NCBI GenBank assembly: GCA_963734625.1
Contig: CAVTHW010000012.1
Span: 124,001 to 188,000 of the forward strand
DNA from: CAVTHW01 sp963734625
GTDB lineage: Bacteria; Acidobacteriota; Terriglobia; Bryobacterales; Bryobacteraceae
DNA: 64,000 nucleotides
Reading direction: 5' to 3'
Shown: one piece after another, positions 44,378 through 53,339 of the stretch
Numbering within the stretch: the first letter of the stretch is position 1
Layout of the letters: every line of letters begins with the position of its first letter
The notes under the pieces: model-generated
The model's input: only the letters and a program-made list of their open reading frames with translations
What the model was told of the DNA's origin: nothing
Database searches by the model: none
Position numbers and translations under genes: made by a program

Positions 44378-45478
44378 TTACACCCCGACCGGGATCTGTT
44401 CGACGATGGAAATGCCGAATCCTTCGAGGGCCACGATCTTCCGGGGGTGGTTAGTCATGAGCCGGACCGAGTGCAGCCCGAGGTCGGACAGAATCTGGGC
44501 GCCGATGCCACTCTCATATTGGAGGAGCTTCTGGCCATCCGCTGTGGTGTAGTGCATGAAGTCCGGCGGGTGAGCGGCGAGCCTGTCCCCCCCGCCGTTA
44601 TGCAGGTAGACCAGAACGCCCACTCCCTCCCGCGCGATGTGGCCGAGTGCGGCACCGAGCAGCTTGCCGCATTCGCATTCTTTGGAGGCGAAGACGTCAC
44701 CGAAGGTGCACCGGGTCTGCACTCGGACCAGGACTCCCTCCACCCCCGCCGGTTCTCCCAGGACGAGGGCTAAGTGGGACTCGCGGTCGATGGTAGTTGT
44801 GTATAGAATCGACTTGAACCTGCCGAAATCCGTCTCCACCGACCCTTCCGCGGCGCGCCGGACGCAATGATCGTTGCGCAAGCGGTACCGGATCAGTTCC
44901 GCAACGGAGATCATCTTCAGGCCATGGCCCCGGCAGAATGCCTCCAATTGCGGGACGCGCGCCATGGTCCCGTCCTCGTTCATGACCTCGCAGATTACAC
45001 CGCCGGGCGAGAGGCCGGCCAGGCGGGCCAGGTCCACCGCCGCCTCGGTCTGGCCCGCCCGCACGAGCACTCCGCCTTCGCGAGCGCGCAACGGGAACAC
45101 ATGGCCGGGGCGCGCGAGATCCTCGGGCCTGGAAGCCGGGTCCATGGCGACCCGTATGCTGAGAGCCCGGTCGGCGGCGGAGATGCCGGTTGTCACTCCG
45201 TGCCGGGCGTCGATGGATTCGCAGAAAGCGGTCCCGAATTTGGATGTGTTGCGGGACGTCATGAGAGGCAGATGCAACGCCTCGCAACGTTCGGGACTGA
45301 GGGCCAGGCAAATCAGGCCGCGGCCCTGGACCGCCATGAAGTTAATGATTTCGGGCGTCACCCGCTCCGCGGCGACGGTAAGGTCCCCCTCGTTTTCGCG
45401 GTCCTCGTCATCGACCACCACCAACATGCGGCCGGCTCGGAACTCATCCAGGGCTTCGGGAATACTAGCAAATGGCAT
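44378..45478 (-). CDS. ribBA: RibBA-type riboflavin protein (DHBP synthase plus altered GTP cyclohydrolase II domain)
   Basis: 366 residues. The N-terminal DHBP-synthase half is canonical: VVDDEDRENEGDLTVAAERV (metal/acid cluster), FMAVQGRGLICLALSPER and GHVFPLRAREGGVLVRAGQT. It makes the four-carbon riboflavin precursor. The C-terminal half keeps the zinc cysteines (RCTFGDVFASKECECG) and the end GIGAQILSDLGLHSVRLMTN. But the catalytic segment that reads RQEGRGIGL in GTP cyclohydrolase II is YLHNGGGDRLAAH here, and the following helix is replaced by a short loop. That half may not hydrolyse GTP. A separate RibA would then be needed elsewhere. Confidence 0.88.
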   Translation of the reverse strand: MPFASIPEALDEFRAGRMLVVVDDEDRENEGDLTVAAERVTPEIINFMAVQGRGLICLALSPERCEALHLPLMTSRNTSKFGTAFCESIDARHGVTTGISAADRALSIRVAMDPASRPEDLARPGHVFPLRAREGGVLVRAGQTEAAVDLARLAGLSPGGVICEVMNEDGTMARVPQLEAFCRGHGLKMISVAELIRYRLRNDHCVRRAAEGSVETDFGRFKSILYTTTIDRESHLALVLGEPAGVEGVLVRVQTRCTFGDVFASKECECGKLLGAALGHIAREGVGVLVYLHNGGGDRLAAHPPDFMHYTTADGQKLLQYESGIGAQILSDLGLHSVRLMTNHPRKIVALEGFGISIVEQIPVGV

Positions 45479-45487
45479 CAGTGCTCT

Positions 45488-45592
45488 CTAGTGTGGGGCG
45501 GGCAACCCTGCCCGCGGCCGGCCTTCCGGCCGGCTGAACCCGCTGGAAAGCGGGTTCGCAGGCTAAATAGCCTGCCCCACCACACCAGTGTA
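45488..45592. repeat. Multi-hairpin palindromic repeat between ribBA and htpX
   Basis: A chain of four hairpins: GGGC aaccct GCCC, GGCCGGCC tt CCGGCCGG, AACCCGCT gga AAGCGGGTT and CAGGCTa aaTAGCCTG. An outer inverted pair GTGTGG/CCACAC surrounds them (near 45491 and 45582). It lies in the divergent promoter region of ribBA and htpX. No second full copy is in this window; partial relatives (GCAAGCTgaAGCTTGC) lie before miaB. Confidence 0.7.
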
Positions 45593-45650
45593 GCGTTCCG
45601 GCCTATCTTGCGGCGCGAGTCGCAACTACCCAGTGTGCAAAAATAGAGGT

Positions 45651-46494
45651 ATGAACGGCTTCAAGACGGTGCTGTTGCTCGGGCTGCTCAGCGGGTTGCT
45701 GCTGGTCGGGGGTGAAGCGATCGCCGGGCGACAGGGCCTTTACATTGGCCTGACGGTCGCGTTTCTAATGAACTTCATCGGCTACTTCTTCTCGGACAAG
45801 ATAGCGCTCCGCATGTACTCGGCGCAGCCGGTCTCCGAAACCGAGCACCCGGAAGTGTATCGCCGGCTCGGCCTGATTGTGAAGAATCTGACCATGCAGA
45901 TGGGGCTGCCGATGCCCCGGCTGTGGCTCATCCCGGAAGCCGCGCCCAACGCGTTCGCCACCGGCCGCAACCCGGCCCACGCTTCCGTGGCGGTGACCCA
46001 AGGCTTGCTGGAGTTGATGAACGAGCCGGAGCTCACGGCGCGTGATCGCCCACGAACTGGGCCACGTCCGTAACCGCGACATCCTGATCAGCTCCATCGC
46101 GGCCACCATCGGCGCCGCTATCACCATGCTGGCGCGCATGGCCTTCTTCTTTGGAGGCAGTCGCGACAACGATAGTCGCGGCGGCGGGGCCTTCGGCGGG
46201 CTGTTCATGCTGATTCTCGCCCCCATCGCCGCGTTGTTCATCCAGATGGCCATCTCGCGCACGCGCGAATACTCCGCCGACGCCGCCGCGGCGCACTTCA
46301 CTGGGAACCCCTCTGGCATGATCAATGCGCTCCAGAAGCTGGAGCACTACTCCAAACGCATTCCGATGGACGCCTCTCCATCCACCGCCCACATGTTCAT
46401 CATCCAGCCCTTCAGCGGCCAGAGCATGATGCGGCTGTTCTCCACGCACCCGTCCACCGAGCAGCGGATCGCCCGGCTGCAAGCGATGATGTGA
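45651..46494 (+). CDS. htpX: HtpX-type membrane zinc protease, one frameshift
   Basis: 281 residues when joined, the normal HtpX size. Helices FKTVLLLGLLSGLLLVGGEA and LYIGLTVAFLMNFIGYFFSD are followed by the cytoplasmic-facing protease: MPRLWLIPEAAPNAFATGRN, then VIAHELGHVRNRDILISSIA (HExxH) and SRTREYSADAAAAHFTGNP (third ligand Glu). The shift at 46039-46041 (one extra base) falls just before HELGH, and every residue on both sides is conserved. The enzyme cleaves misfolded inner-membrane proteins. Its ATG overlaps nothing upstream, but the methyltransferase GTG overlaps its stop. Confidence 0.88.
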
Positions 46495-47666
46495 GCCAGT
46501 CACCGGTTCCCATAGTTCGGGTCAACCGCAAGGGAGCGGCGCGGGTCGACTCCGGCCATCCCTGGATCTTTGCCAGCGACGTGATCGATCGCCGTGGGGC
46601 CTCGCCCGGCGATGCGGTCACCGTCGTCGACGCGCAGGGGCGCGCCCTGGGGACGGCGCACTTTAGTGCCAGCTCGCAGATCTGCCTGCGGATGCTCAGC
46701 CGGCACGTGGAGGACATCGACCGCGGCTTCTTCGCCCGGCGGCTCGAGTCCGCGGCCGATCTCCGGCGGCGGCTGGTTACCGATAGCACTGCCTGCCGCC
46801 TGGTATACGGTGAGGCCGACGGGCTCCCGGGCCTGGTCGTGGACCGCTACGGCGAATACCTTGTACTTCAGGCGCTCGATCAGGGCATGGACCGCGCCAC
46901 GCCGGAGATCGTCGCCTGTCTTCAGGAGATGTTTGCGCCGGCGGGCATCATGGCGCGCAATGACGGCGCGGTGCGGACGAAGGAAAATCTGCCGCTCAGC
47001 GTCTCCGTGATCGCCGGCGAAGTTCCAGAGCGGGTGCCGGTGCGCATGCACGGTTTGGAACTGCACGCCGACCTGGCGCACGGGCAGAAGACCGGCGTCT
47101 ATCTGGATCAGCGCGAAAACTACGTCGCCGCGGCGCGCTACGCTCGCGGCCACGCCCTGGATTGTTTCACGTCGGCGGGAGGCTTTGCGCTGCACATGGC
47201 AAGCCGGTGTGAATCGGTGGAAGCCTTTGACAGCTCCGCCGACGCGCTGCGGCTCGCCGAAGAGAACCGCGCCGCCAACGGCATTACGAACGTTCACTTC
47301 CACGAAGCCGAAATCTTCGACTTACTCGCAAGATATGCCTCGGCGGGCCGGAAGTTCTCGACGGTGGTGCTCGACCCGCCGGCTTTTGCGAAGTCGCGCG
47401 CGGGGCTGGAGGGGGCGGCGCGCGGCTACAAGGAGATCAACCTGCGCGCGCTGCAAATGCTGGAGCCGGGCGGGGTGCTGGTCACCTGTTCCTGCTCCCA
47501 CCATATGAGCGAGGCGCAGTTTTTGGAGATTCTGGCTTCGGCCTCGCTCGACGCCGGCCGCACCTTGCGCGTGCTGGAACGCCGCACCCAGGCGCAGGAC
47601 CATCCCATCCTGCTCACCGTGGCCGAAACGCACTACCTGAAGTGCCTGATTCTGGAGGCCGTGTAG
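46491..47666 (+). CDS. Class I SAM-dependent rRNA large-subunit methyltransferase (RlmI-like)
   Basis: 391 residues. The N-terminal PUA domain reads IVRVNRKGAARVDSGHPWIF (HPWxF motif). A central EEHD-like domain contains GEADGLPGLVVDRYGEYLVL, and the Rossmann methyltransferase has ALDCFTSAGGFALHMASRCE (motif I), VVLDPPAFAKSRAGLEGAAR (motif IV, DPP) and GGVLVTCSCSHHM. Known members methylate C5 of a 23S rRNA cytosine. It starts with GTG in ATGTGA, overlapping htpX, and its 3' end converges with a radical SAM gene on the other strand with a ~50-base overlap. Confidence 0.9.
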   Translation: MSQSPVPIVRVNRKGAARVDSGHPWIFASDVIDRRGASPGDAVTVVDAQGRALGTAHFSASSQICLRMLSRHVEDIDRGFFARRLESAADLRRRLVTDSTACRLVYGEADGLPGLVVDRYGEYLVLQALDQGMDRATPEIVACLQEMFAPAGIMARNDGAVRTKENLPLSVSVIAGEVPERVPVRMHGLELHADLAHGQKTGVYLDQRENYVAAARYARGHALDCFTSAGGFALHMASRCESVEAFDSSADALRLAEENRAANGITNVHFHEAEIFDLLARYASAGRKFSTVVLDPPAFAKSRAGLEGAARGYKEINLRALQMLEPGGVLVTCSCSHHMSEAQFLEILASASLDAGRTLRVLERRTQAQDHPILLTVAETHYLKCLILEAV

Positions 47667-48630
47667 GGCGGCCTTGCCAGGCTCTCCCGATGCTGATCGA
47701 AGCCTTGAGTAGCGCCCTGACTGGGATGATGCCGCCCAGGCGGTGAGCCGCCAGCGCCGCCAACCCCGCGGATGCGAAGCATCCGCATGAGTCGCAGTCG
47801 GGATTCCCTCCGAGTTGGCACGGCGTCACCCGGGTCTTGAGGTCCGCCGACAGCGTCAGGGTCGTCAGCGCGAACACGCACTCCTGGGGGCTTGGCGGGG
47901 GCGCAGCAAGCTGCCGGATCAGCCCCTCGCCCATCTCCAGCTTGGGAAACCGCGTCCGCAACTCAGCGAGCTCGGCAATTGCCTGGGATCGCTCGCTGTC
48001 CGTCAACCTTTCCGGCGACTGATCGCCGACTTGTGGGGTGAAAAGGCTGAACCAGACCTTGTGGATCCCGGGCCGTGGAGTCCAGAACTCGAGGAAGTCG
48101 TTTAGGTATTCCGGCCGCTTCATCATCTGGCTTGTAACCGTGCAGTGGATCGTGACCTTTTGTCCGCCGATGTTCTTCAGGATTCGGTCGTATGTTGCCG
48201 GCGCCCGGCGCAGGTTGTGTTCGGGCGGCAGCCCGTCGATCGAAACGACCACGGTCAGGCCAGGCATCGCCCCCCACTCGGGCGCCAGCGGCCTGAAGGC
48301 ACTGGTCACGATTTGCACATGAATCCCGCGCGCCAGCAACAACGGGATCATCGCCTCAAGTTCCCTGTACCGCACCAGCGGGTCGCCGCCCACTAAGGAC
48401 AGATGCAGAGGCTTAATGCGGTCAACCATCTCGAGAACGCCCTCCACCAGCGCCTGCCCCTTGAGATCATCCACGCTCCGCAGCGCCATATCGCCGCCAA
48501 GATGGGCCTCCTCGTAGGCATAGCAGCCGGGGCAACGGAGCGGACACTCCCGCGTGATCTCGATGGAGAGCGACGGTTGCTCTCCTTTGAGAATCTTGCC
48601 CCAAGCCCGCAGAATCCCGCGTATCTTCAT
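47614..48630 (-). CDS. Radical SAM protein with a C-terminal cysteine cluster
   Basis: 338 residues. EITRECPLRCPGCYAYEEAH provides the CxxxCxxC cluster that binds [4Fe-4S] and SAM (here CPLRCPGC). HLSLVGGDPLVRYRELEAMI (GGDP) and TVVVSIDGLPPEHNLRRAPA follow in the standard partial TIM barrel. The C-terminal CxxxxxxxCxxCxC stretch (CQLGGNPDCDSCGC) resembles a SPASM/twitch auxiliary cluster. The reaction is unknown; such proteins modify peptides or cofactors, and no precursor peptide gene is seen nearby. Start: ATG 48630 (a GTG lies 6 bases upstream). The last ~17 codons overlap the methyltransferase gene on the other strand. Confidence 0.87.
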   Translation of the reverse strand: MKIRGILRAWGKILKGEQPSLSIEITRECPLRCPGCYAYEEAHLGGDMALRSVDDLKGQALVEGVLEMVDRIKPLHLSLVGGDPLVRYRELEAMIPLLLARGIHVQIVTSAFRPLAPEWGAMPGLTVVVSIDGLPPEHNLRRAPATYDRILKNIGGQKVTIHCTVTSQMMKRPEYLNDFLEFWTPRPGIHKVWFSLFTPQVGDQSPERLTDSERSQAIAELAELRTRFPKLEMGEGLIRQLAAPPPSPQECVFALTTLTLSADLKTRVTPCQLGGNPDCDSCGCFASAGLAALAAHRLGGIIPVRALLKASISIGRAWQGRPTRPPESGTSGSAFRPR

Positions 48631-48786
48631 TGGCACCTTCGGCGCAGGTTCGGTCTCTCCAGTCGGAGAAAGCTTAGCACAAGGGCGGCGGGCGTCAGAA
48701 CCACCGCCGTCCGGATAAAGTGGGTGAAGACGGGGGCGATCTGGACCGGGCCCGGAGGCGGCTCGCGGGTTATCATAGAGGTAACC

Positions 48787-50415
48787 TTGCTTTCAATTCA
48801 TAACCTCTCGATGCGCTTCGGCGCCAGAATTCTGTTTGATGAGGCCACGTGTACGTTCCTCGCGGGTCGACGCTACGCGATTACGGGCCCCAACGGCGCC
48901 GGCAAATCGACGTTGATGAAGATCCTGACCGGCGAGATTGAGCCTACCAAGGGGTCGGTCACGCGGCCGAAGAAGTTGGGCGTGCTCCGGCAGGACCAGT
49001 TCGCATTCGACGCGTTTCGCGCGATCGATACCGTAGTCATGGGCAATGCCCCGTTGTGGAAAGCGATGGAAGAGCGGGACATCCTCTACGCCAAACCTTA
49101 CGAAGAGCACACCGACGAAGACGGGATGCGGTTGGGCGAACTGGAAGGAATCGTCGGCGAAGAGAACGGCTACACGGCGGAATCCAGCGCGGCGGTACTG
49201 CTCGACGGGCTCGGCGTGGAGGCTTCGCTGCACGAGCGGCGGATGGGGGAACTGCAGGGCGGGCAGAAGATGCGGGTGCTGCTGGCGCAGGCTCTATTCG
49301 GCTCGCCGCCAGCGCTGCTCCTGGATGAGCCCACCAACCACCTGGACCTGGATTCAGTGCATTGGCTGCAAGATTATCTGCGCAACTACCAGGGCGTGCT
49401 GATCGTGATTTCGCACGACCGGCACTTTCTGAACAGCGTGTGCACGCACGTGGCTGATATCGACTACGAAACGGTGATCCTCTACACCGGCGGCTATGAC
49501 GACATGGTGCTCGCGAAGACCCAGATCCGCTCCCGGATCGAGGCCGAGAACGCCCAGCGCGATAAGAAGATCGAGCAGTTGAATGAGTTCATCGCCCGGT
49601 TTTCCGCGGGCACACGGTCGAGCCAGGTGACATCGCGCAAGAAGGAAGTGGAGCGGCTGCAAACTTCGGAACTGGCAAAGTCGAATATTCAGCGGCCCTA
49701 CATCCGCTTCGACATGAAGCGGCAGTCGGGGCGGCATCCGCTGGAGTGCAAGGGCCTGACGAAGTCCTACGAAGAACTTAAAGTGATCGACGGCTTCACG
49801 GCGAGCGTGTCTCGCGGGGAGAAGATCGCGCTGATGGGGCGCAACGGAGCCGGCAAGACCACGCTGCTCAAATCGCTGATTCGCAACGCGACAGGATTCA
49901 TCGACGAGGCGGACCGTAACTTCGAAGTCAACGGGGGCAGCGTAGGCTGGGGGCACGAAGTGGCGGTTGGCTACTTCCCACAGGACTACGCGGGTTCGAT
50001 CCGGCAGGACACAACCGTGATCGAGTGGCTGCATGATTTCGATCCGCAAGCTGCGCAGGAGGACCTGCGAGGGCTGCTCGGGCAGATGCTGTTCAGCCGG
50101 GACGACGCGTTGAAGGCAACTAAAGCGCTCTCGGGCGGGGAAGCGGCGCGGCTGATCTTCTGCCGGCTGATGCTGCAGCGTCCGAATTTCCTGGTGCTCG
50201 ACGAGCCGACTAATCATCTTGACCTGGAAGCGATCAATGCGCTCAATATCGCGCTTCAGAAATACCCGGGAACGGTGTTGCTGGTGACCCACGATCACGA
50301 TTTGATCGATGAAGTGGCGACCCGGATCTGGCATTTTGACCGCGGGCGGATCGAGGACTTCAAGGGGCCGTACGAGGAATACGCGACCCGCGCCCCCGCG
50401 GCCGCCGAATGGTAA
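48787..50415 (+). CDS. ABC-F family ATPase (YbiT-like)
   Basis: 542 residues with two complete ATPase modules and no membrane part. Walker A GPNGAGKST and GRNGAGKTT; signatures LQGGQKMRVLLAQAL and LSGGEAARLIFCRLM; Walker B LLLDEPTNHLDLDSVHW and LVLDEPTNHLDLEAINA. The linker (residues ~240-320, charged coiled coil) is the P-site tRNA interaction motif. ABC-F proteins act on ribosomes. The start is inferred as TTG 48787 with GAGGTAA just before it, since no ATG fits; upstream frame is open but unlike the family. Length matches E. coli YbiT (530). Confidence 0.92.
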   Translation: MLSIHNLSMRFGARILFDEATCTFLAGRRYAITGPNGAGKSTLMKILTGEIEPTKGSVTRPKKLGVLRQDQFAFDAFRAIDTVVMGNAPLWKAMEERDILYAKPYEEHTDEDGMRLGELEGIVGEENGYTAESSAAVLLDGLGVEASLHERRMGELQGGQKMRVLLAQALFGSPPALLLDEPTNHLDLDSVHWLQDYLRNYQGVLIVISHDRHFLNSVCTHVADIDYETVILYTGGYDDMVLAKTQIRSRIEAENAQRDKKIEQLNEFIARFSAGTRSSQVTSRKKEVERLQTSELAKSNIQRPYIRFDMKRQSGRHPLECKGLTKSYEELKVIDGFTASVSRGEKIALMGRNGAGKTTLLKSLIRNATGFIDEADRNFEVNGGSVGWGHEVAVGYFPQDYAGSIRQDTTVIEWLHDFDPQAAQEDLRGLLGQMLFSRDDALKATKALSGGEAARLIFCRLMLQRPNFLVLDEPTNHLDLEAINALNIALQKYPGTVLLVTHDHDLIDEVATRIWHFDRGRIEDFKGPYEEYATRAPAAAEW

Positions 50416-50428
50416 AGTTGAGGCTGGA

Positions 50429-50905
50429 ATGGCGGTCAAGAGCATCCAGAGCTCGCTTCAGGAGCGCGGCATACGGCTCACCCAGCAGCGGAAGGCGCTG
50501 CTGGAGGTGATCGACAAGACCGGCCTGCACCTGGACGCGGAACGCCTCTACGAGCTGGCCCGGCAGAAAGACCCCAAGATCAACCGCGTCACCGTCTACC
50601 GCACCATCAAGATGCTGAAGGACGCCGGCCTGGTTGATGAACTCGACCTCATGCACTGGAGCGGCGACCAGCACTACTACGAAAGCCGCCTGAAACAGGA
50701 ACACGCCCACATGATCTGCCTGCAGTGCGGCCGGGTGGAGGAGTTCTTCGGCGAGCCGCTCAAGAAGCTGCGCCAGCGCATCGAGTCGCACTTCGGATTC
50801 CAAGTAGTCAACGTCCGCATCGAAGTCGGAGGCTACTGCTCCAACTGCCAGCGACTGCGTTCGAGCGAGATCCGGCCCGGGCCGGGCGATACACTAGAAA
50901 CCTAA
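50429..50905 (+). CDS. Fur-family metal-dependent repressor
   Basis: 158 residues. The winged helix (RGIRLTQQRKALLEVIDKTG, then HLDAERLYELARQKDPKINR, VTVYRTIKMLKDAGLVDEL) has the Fur recognition-helix motif VTVYRTI. The dimer domain carries HAHMICLQCGRVEEFF and GGYCSNCQRL, i.e. two CxxC zinc sites. The regulatory metal (iron, zinc, manganese or peroxide sensing) cannot be read safely from sequence. It starts 13 bases after the ABC-F stop; the spermidine-synthase-like gene begins directly at its stop. These three may form one transcript. Confidence 0.92.
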   Translation: MAVKSIQSSLQERGIRLTQQRKALLEVIDKTGLHLDAERLYELARQKDPKINRVTVYRTIKMLKDAGLVDELDLMHWSGDQHYYESRLKQEHAHMICLQCGRVEEFFGEPLKKLRQRIESHFGFQVVNVRIEVGGYCSNCQRLRSSEIRPGPGDTLET

Positions 50906-52972
50906 ATGCTGCTATACGCGATTACGATTTTCATCAGCGCATTCCTGCTGTTCCAGGTGCAGCCCATAATCGCCAAGATCATTCTTCCGTGGTTTGGCGG
51001 CGCGGCGGCGGTCTGGTCGGCATGCATGCTTTTCTTCCAATTTGTCCTGCTGCTGGGGTATCTCTACGCGCACTTCCTGGTGCGCTACCTCCGACCCAAG
51101 GTGCAGGTGATCGTACACGTCTCGCTGCTGGCGCTGACTCTGGCTTTGCTCCACATCATGCCGAGCCAGGCCTGGAAGCCGTCCGGCGGCGAGGACCCCG
51201 TCTTGAAGATCGTGGGACTGCTGGCCGCTTCGGTGGGTTTGCCTTACCTGGTTCTCTCGACAACCGGCCCCCTGATGCAAGCCTGGTACGCGCGGAGCCA
51301 CAACGTAGCGTTTCCATACCGTCTGTTCGCCGTGTCTAACCTGGGCAGCCTTCTGGCGCTGCTGACCTACCCGCCCTTCGTGGAACCCTACGTTGCGACC
51401 AGCCACCAGGCGTTGATGTGGTCGGTAAGCTATGGCGCGTTCTGCCTGCTCTGCGCGGGTTGCGCCTGGCAGGCGCGCCGGGAGTCCCCGGCTCAGGTTC
51501 AGCCCGAGGCGGCCAGCCCCGAAGCGGCCAGCCCCGAAGCGGCCAGCCCCGAGGCGGCCAGCCCCGAGGCGCAGGAGTCCAACGGGGCGCCTTCCTGGGG
51601 CATGTACCTATATTGGGGAGCGCTCACGGCGTGCTCATCGGCGCTGCTGCTGGCGGTCACTAACTTCATGTCGCAGAACGTGGCCTCGGTGCCGTTTCTG
51701 TGGATCCTGCCCCTCGCGTTGTATCTCGTCAGCTTCATTCTGACCTTCGAGAGGGAATCGTGGTACCGGCGGAACATCTATATCGCCCCGCTCGCACTGG
51801 CGCTGGGCGGCATGTGCTACGGGATCGCGAAGTTCGACGGAGGCACGGACCTGCGCTATGTGATCCCCACCTTCGCGGGAGCGCTGCTCGCCTGCTGCAT
51901 GTTCTGCCACGGCGAAGCGGCGCGGACCAAGCCGCATTCCCGTTACCTGACCGGTTTCTATCTGACCATCTCGATCGGCGGCGCCATCGGGGGCCTGTTC
52001 GTGGGGGGCTTCGCGCCGCGCGTTTTCAAGGGATTCTTCGAACTGCCCGTGGCGCTGGTTTTTTGTGCGCTTCTGGGCCTGATCGCCTACTGGCGCCTTC
52101 CCAAGGCGATCTGGGCCGGATGGGCCGCGCTCAGCATCGCGCTGGCGGTGGTCCTCTTTATCCAGGAACGCGACGTTGTGAAGGACTCCAGGTTCATGGC
52201 CCGGAACTTCTACGGAGTCCTGCGGGTGACACAGACCGGCGACCTCCAAGACCCTAACGTTTACCGGGTGCTGGTGAACGGGACGATCACGCACGGATTG
52301 CAGCTCCTGGCGCCCGACAAGCGCCGCTGGGCCACTACGTATTACGGGTCGGAATCGGGAGTCGGGCTGGCGATCAACAACACCCGGCGTTCGGCTCAAC
52401 GCGTGGGTGTCATCGGCCTCGGAGCCGGCACCCTGGCCGCCTACGGCCGCCGGGGCGACTACTACCGCTTCTACGACATCAATCCACTGGTTCCAGAGGT
52501 GGCCCGCAGGGAATTCACGTTTCTCATGGACTCGCCCGCGAAGGTCGATATAGCCATGGGCGACGCGCGATTGAGCCTGGAGAAAGAGTCCAGCGAGCAG
52601 TTCGACGTGCTGGCGGTGGACGCATTCTCAAGCGACTCCATCCCCATCCACCTGCTGACCCTGGAAGCGTTCCGGCTGTACTTCCGGCATTTGCGCCCGG
52701 GAGGCATCCTGGCGGTTCATGTGAGCAACTCTCATCTGCAACTGGAGCCGGTTGTCGAGCGGCTCGCCGCGGCGCTCCACAAGAGCTCGATTTTCGTGGA
52801 TACGCTGGACAGCGCCGGCCAGGTCTACGGCGCTTCATGGGTTCTGCTCACGGACCAGCCGGATTTGTTCTCGCTGCCCGCATTTCAGCGCGCCGGCATA
52901 CCGCTGATGGCGAAGAAGGGGCTTCGAACGTGGACCGACGACTACAGCAACCTGTTTCAGATTCTGAAATGA
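50906..52972 (+). CDS. Fused MFS-like membrane/spermidine synthase-like protein
   Basis: 688 residues. About twelve helices in the first ~430 residues (LLYAITIFISAFLLFQVQPI at the start) precede a Rossmann domain of the spermidine-synthase type: RVGVIGLGAGTLAAYGRRGD, YYRFYDINPLVPEVARRE (acidic SAM-binding position) and FDVLAVDAFSSDSIPIHLLT. Between the two membrane halves is a run of four PEAAS repeats (51506-51571, 15-bp units). The family is widespread but uncharacterised, and true aminopropyl transfer is doubtful. ATG lies at the Fur stop; the cupin gene overlaps its end by ATGA. Confidence 0.85.
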   Translation: MLLYAITIFISAFLLFQVQPIIAKIILPWFGGAAAVWSACMLFFQFVLLLGYLYAHFLVRYLRPKVQVIVHVSLLALTLALLHIMPSQAWKPSGGEDPVLKIVGLLAASVGLPYLVLSTTGPLMQAWYARSHNVAFPYRLFAVSNLGSLLALLTYPPFVEPYVATSHQALMWSVSYGAFCLLCAGCAWQARRESPAQVQPEAASPEAASPEAASPEAASPEAQESNGAPSWGMYLYWGALTACSSALLLAVTNFMSQNVASVPFLWILPLALYLVSFILTFERESWYRRNIYIAPLALALGGMCYGIAKFDGGTDLRYVIPTFAGALLACCMFCHGEAARTKPHSRYLTGFYLTISIGGAIGGLFVGGFAPRVFKGFFELPVALVFCALLGLIAYWRLPKAIWAGWAALSIALAVVLFIQERDVVKDSRFMARNFYGVLRVTQTGDLQDPNVYRVLVNGTITHGLQLLAPDKRRWATTYYGSESGVGLAINNTRRSAQRVGVIGLGAGTLAAYGRRGDYYRFYDINPLVPEVARREFTFLMDSPAKVDIAMGDARLSLEKESSEQFDVLAVDAFSSDSIPIHLLTLEAFRLYFRHLRPGGILAVHVSNSHLQLEPVVERLAAALHKSSIFVDTLDSAGQVYGASWVLLTDQPDLFSLPAFQRAGIPLMAKKGLRTWTDDYSNLFQILK

Positions 52973-53298
52973 CACTTATGAAAGAGAACTACACACACAT
53001 CCTTGACCTTCGCCAGCACGGCAGCGTGCCCGCGAACGGAATTCTCAGCCAGACGCTCCAGAGCGACGAGCGGTCGAAGGTGGTCCTATTCGGTTTCGCC
53101 GCCGGCCAGGAGTTGTCGGCGCACACCGCTCCGTTCCCCGCAACCCTGACGTTTCTCAAAGGCGAAGCCTCGCTGCGCCTGGGCTCGGACGAGCAGGAGG
53201 CGGCGGAAGGCACGTTTGTTTACATGCCGCCTTACATGGAACACGGCGTCAAAGCGAAGACGGACGTCGTGATGCTGCTGACGATGATTAAGAAGTAG
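52969..53298 (+). CDS. Small cupin-domain protein
   Basis: 109 residues, single cupin barrel. SKVVLFGFAAGQELSAHTAP is the first motif, with a His but not the full HxH; FVYMPPYMEHGVKAKTDVVM is the second, with P-x-x-x-x-H. It shares the last bases of the spermidine-synthase-like gene (ATGA), so it is translated with it. Single cupins of this sort often bind a metal and a small ligand; the function is unknown. A second ATG 9 bases downstream is an alternative start. Confidence 0.85.
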   Translation: MTLMKENYTHILDLRQHGSVPANGILSQTLQSDERSKVVLFGFAAGQELSAHTAPFPATLTFLKGEASLRLGSDEQEAAEGTFVYMPPYMEHGVKAKTDVVMLLTMIKK

Positions 53299-53339
53299 GC
53301 CCGCGCTTTGCTATATTCGTGGATAGAGGTGCGCTTTCC

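Noticed and set aside
47614..47666. 3' overlap of the methyltransferase and radical SAM genes as a sign of a wrong stop
   Set aside because: Convergent overlaps of this size are common in dense genomes, and both termini are in good family context.
48403..48786. Possible 128-residue N-terminal extension of the ABC-F protein
   Set aside because: Low-quality composition, antisense to the radical SAM gene start; TTG 48787 with a ribosome site gives the normal family length.
51506..51571. Regular short repeats that might suggest a CRISPR array
   Set aside because: Units are contiguous 15-mers without spacers and encode PEAAS in frame. No CRISPR array or cas gene was found in the window.
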